6,228 bases of DNA. Origin: an uncultured Lachnospiraceae bacterium (GTDB lineage Bacteria > Bacillota > Clostridia > Lachnospirales > Lachnospiraceae). The notes beneath the pieces were generated by a model that was given only the letters and a program-made list of their open reading frames with translations, searched no databases and was not told where the DNA came from. A program made the position numbers and the translations under genes. The stretch lies in assembly GCA_902796695.1 (NCBI GenBank), contig CADBQE010000052.1, forward strand, positions 1 through 6,228, given 5' to 3'. Positions 5,017-6,228 of this stretch are shown here, in pieces. Position 1 is the stretch's first letter. Each line of letters starts with the position of its first letter.

Positions 5017-6219
5017 TCAGTCCGTTTCGGGATGATATAAAGCCGCGAGTCCGCCGTGAGAGGTCTCGCGGTATTTTTTATTCATATCCCGTCCGGTCCG
5101 GTACATGGTCTGGACGACCTCGTCAAAGGAAATCTTCCGGGTGCCGGTCAGGAAGCGCGAAAGATTGACGGAAGTGATGGCACGCATGGCGGCCACCGCG
5201 TTCCGCTCGATGCAGGGGATCTGCACGAGGCCGTTCACGGGATCACAGGTCAGGCCCAGGGAATGCTCCATCGCGATTTCCGCGGCATATTCGATCTGGC
5301 TGTCTTCGAGCTTATATAAAGCGGCCAGAGCCGCCGCCGCCATGGAGCAGGCGGAGCCGATCTCGGCCTGGCAGCCGCACTCCGCACCGGAGATCGAGGC
5401 ATTGGTGCGGATCACATTGCCGATCAGCGCAGCCACCGCAAGCGCATCCAGGATCTCTTCTTCCGGGAAGCCCCGGTCTTCCTGCATATAATACAGAACA
5501 GCCGGCAGCACGCCGCAGGCGCCGCAGGTCGGCGCGGTCACGACAACGCCTTCCGAAGCATTTTCTTCGCTGACGGCGAACGCGTAGGCCGCAATGGTGC
5601 GGTTCATGGTCACATCCGGGCTCTCGTTGTAGCAGCGGGTATACAGCAGGTCGTTGGCCCGCCGGATGATATTGAGTCCGCCGGGCAGCACGCCCTCCGC
5701 CTGCATGCTCCGCTCGATGGATTCGCGCATCGCCGCCCAGATATTGGCCAGGTAAGGCGTCAGGCCCGGTCCTTCGGTCCGTTTGATCAGGTCCAGCAGG
5801 CGGATGCCTTCCTGATAGCAGTAGTAGAGCATCTCGCCCAGGTTCTTCTGGGGATAGATGTCGCGGTCCTCTTCATGCCATTCCCCCGGCCAGCGGATGG
5901 AGCCGCCGCCGATGCTCATGATCTGCTTTTCGCCCAGCAGCTGCCCGCCCCGGAAGGCCTTGAACAGCATGGTGTTGGGGTGGGGCAGGTCTTCGGTCTC
6001 CTTATCGAAAATGAGCCGGGCGTCGGGCAGGACGCGCCGGATGGCCTTCCCCGTCCCGTGGCCCTCGCCGGTGAAGGCCAGCGAGCCGAAGAGCGTAACT
6101 TCATAGGAGTCGGCCTCCGGATAATGGTTCAGGAACCACCGGGCGGCGCGGAACGGCCCGACCGTGTGGGAACTGGAGGGACCCTGCCCTATTTTGTAAA
6201 CGGTTTTGATGGTGCGCAT
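5017..6219 (-). CDS. sdaA: L-serine dehydratase (L-serine ammonia-lyase), single-chain iron-sulfur type
   Basis: The 400-residue enzyme deaminates L-serine to pyruvate and ammonia in the cytoplasm, using a 4Fe-4S cluster as Lewis acid. The N-terminal beta domain carries GPSSSHT (13-19), GSLAFTGEGHGT (45-56), HPN (80-82) and SIGGGS (102-107). The C-terminal alpha domain carries APTCGACG (229-236), SGAECGCQAEIGSACS (277-292), LTCDPVNG (323-330) and QIPCIERN (333-340). C283, C325 and C336 have the same 42- and 11-residue spacings that I recall for the cluster ligands of the Legionella enzyme. Both domains are fused in one chain, as in type 1 enzymes, but it is shorter than the roughly 455-residue proteobacterial form and resembles the 400-residue form of gut anaerobes. 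It ends in HPETD after ETSHGGLAALY and lacks the terminal cysteine of characterised type 1 enzymes. GGAG lies 5 bases before the start, supporting ATG 6219. The promoter lies outside the window. Confidence 0.95.
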   Translation of the reverse strand: MRTIKTVYKIGQGPSSSHTVGPFRAARWFLNHYPEADSYEVTLFGSLAFTGEGHGTGKAIRRVLPDARLIFDKETEDLPHPNTMLFKAFRGGQLLGEKQIMSIGGGSIRWPGEWHEEDRDIYPQKNLGEMLYYCYQEGIRLLDLIKRTEGPGLTPYLANIWAAMRESIERSMQAEGVLPGGLNIIRRANDLLYTRCYNESPDVTMNRTIAAYAFAVSEENASEGVVVTAPTCGACGVLPAVLYYMQEDRGFPEEEILDALAVAALIGNVIRTNASISGAECGCQAEIGSACSMAAAALAALYKLEDSQIEYAAEIAMEHSLGLTCDPVNGLVQIPCIERNAVAAMRAITSVNLSRFLTGTRKISFDEVVQTMYRTGRDMNKKYRETSHGGLAALYHPETD

Positions 6220-6224
6220 GCGGT

Positions 6225-6228
6225 CTCC
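6225..6228 (-). promoter_or_regulatory. Ribosome binding site of the L-serine dehydratase gene (cut by window edge)
   Basis: On the minus strand GGAG is the first visible sequence upstream and lies 5 bases before ATG 6219. Any further 5' bases of the site are outside the window. Confidence 0.6.

Noticed and set aside
4671..5168. Open frame of 165 codons across the convergent spacer
   Set aside because: It overlaps the ends of two real genes, passes through three terminator-like hairpins, is rich in Arg, Ser and Phe and has no ribosome binding site.
5105..5491. Forward open frames opposite the serine dehydratase gene
   Set aside because: They are shadows of a clearly conserved enzyme on the other strand, with no family pattern of their own.
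1..6228. CRISPR arrays, tRNA or rRNA genes, insertion sequences, phage attachment sites
   Set aside because: No regularly spaced short repeats, cloverleaf-like segments, transposase-like frames or terminal inverted repeats were seen. The only substantial direct repeat is the shared coding module at 3-353 and 3082-3432.

Overview
The window looks like chromosomal DNA from a GC-rich anaerobic member of the Firmicutes (Clostridia), probably a gut or rumen lineage. The grounds are strong AGGAGG-type ribosome binding sites, an oxygen-sensitive 4Fe-4S type L-serine dehydratase, and large secreted proteins of the DUF6273 / Fn3-like / Ig-like kind common in those bacteria. The genus cannot be fixed from this sequence. 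No mobile element, CRISPR array, rRNA or tRNA is visible.

Left part (1-3540, + strand): the 3' end of one secreted-protein gene is followed after 28 bases by a complete 1016-residue secreted protein gene. The two share a closely related C-terminal module (about 80 of 115 residues identical by hand alignment), so they are tandem paralogues and probably co-transcribed. The complete protein has a signal peptide, an N-terminal DUF6273-type domain, three Fn3-like repeats, one Ig-like domain and two diverged copies of a C-terminal module ending in an Ala-Ala-Lys/Gln-x-Tyr-Phe signature. No known surface anchor is present. This is the least explained part of the window. A strong hairpin (3489-3532) ends the pair and also serves the convergent gene to its right.

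Middle part (3541-4980): two small genes of unknown function diverge from a compact intergenic region holding two well-formed sigma-A-type promoters. The leftward gene encodes a 170-residue Ala/Glu/Lys-rich helical protein with a short hydrophobic N terminus. The rightward gene encodes a 166-residue coiled-coil protein that distantly resembles the DIP1984 family. Imperfect palindromes overlap both promoters and could be operators. The rightward gene is followed by two candidate terminators.

Right part (4981-6228, - strand): a single-chain, 400-residue L-serine dehydratase reads leftward and ends in a strong terminator just after its stop codon. It would convert L-serine to pyruvate and ammonia. 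It has all three predicted cluster-ligand cysteines but lacks the cysteine that ends the characterised type 1 enzymes. Nothing in the sequence links it functionally to the other genes; the layout is three independent transcription units meeting at two convergent terminator regions.
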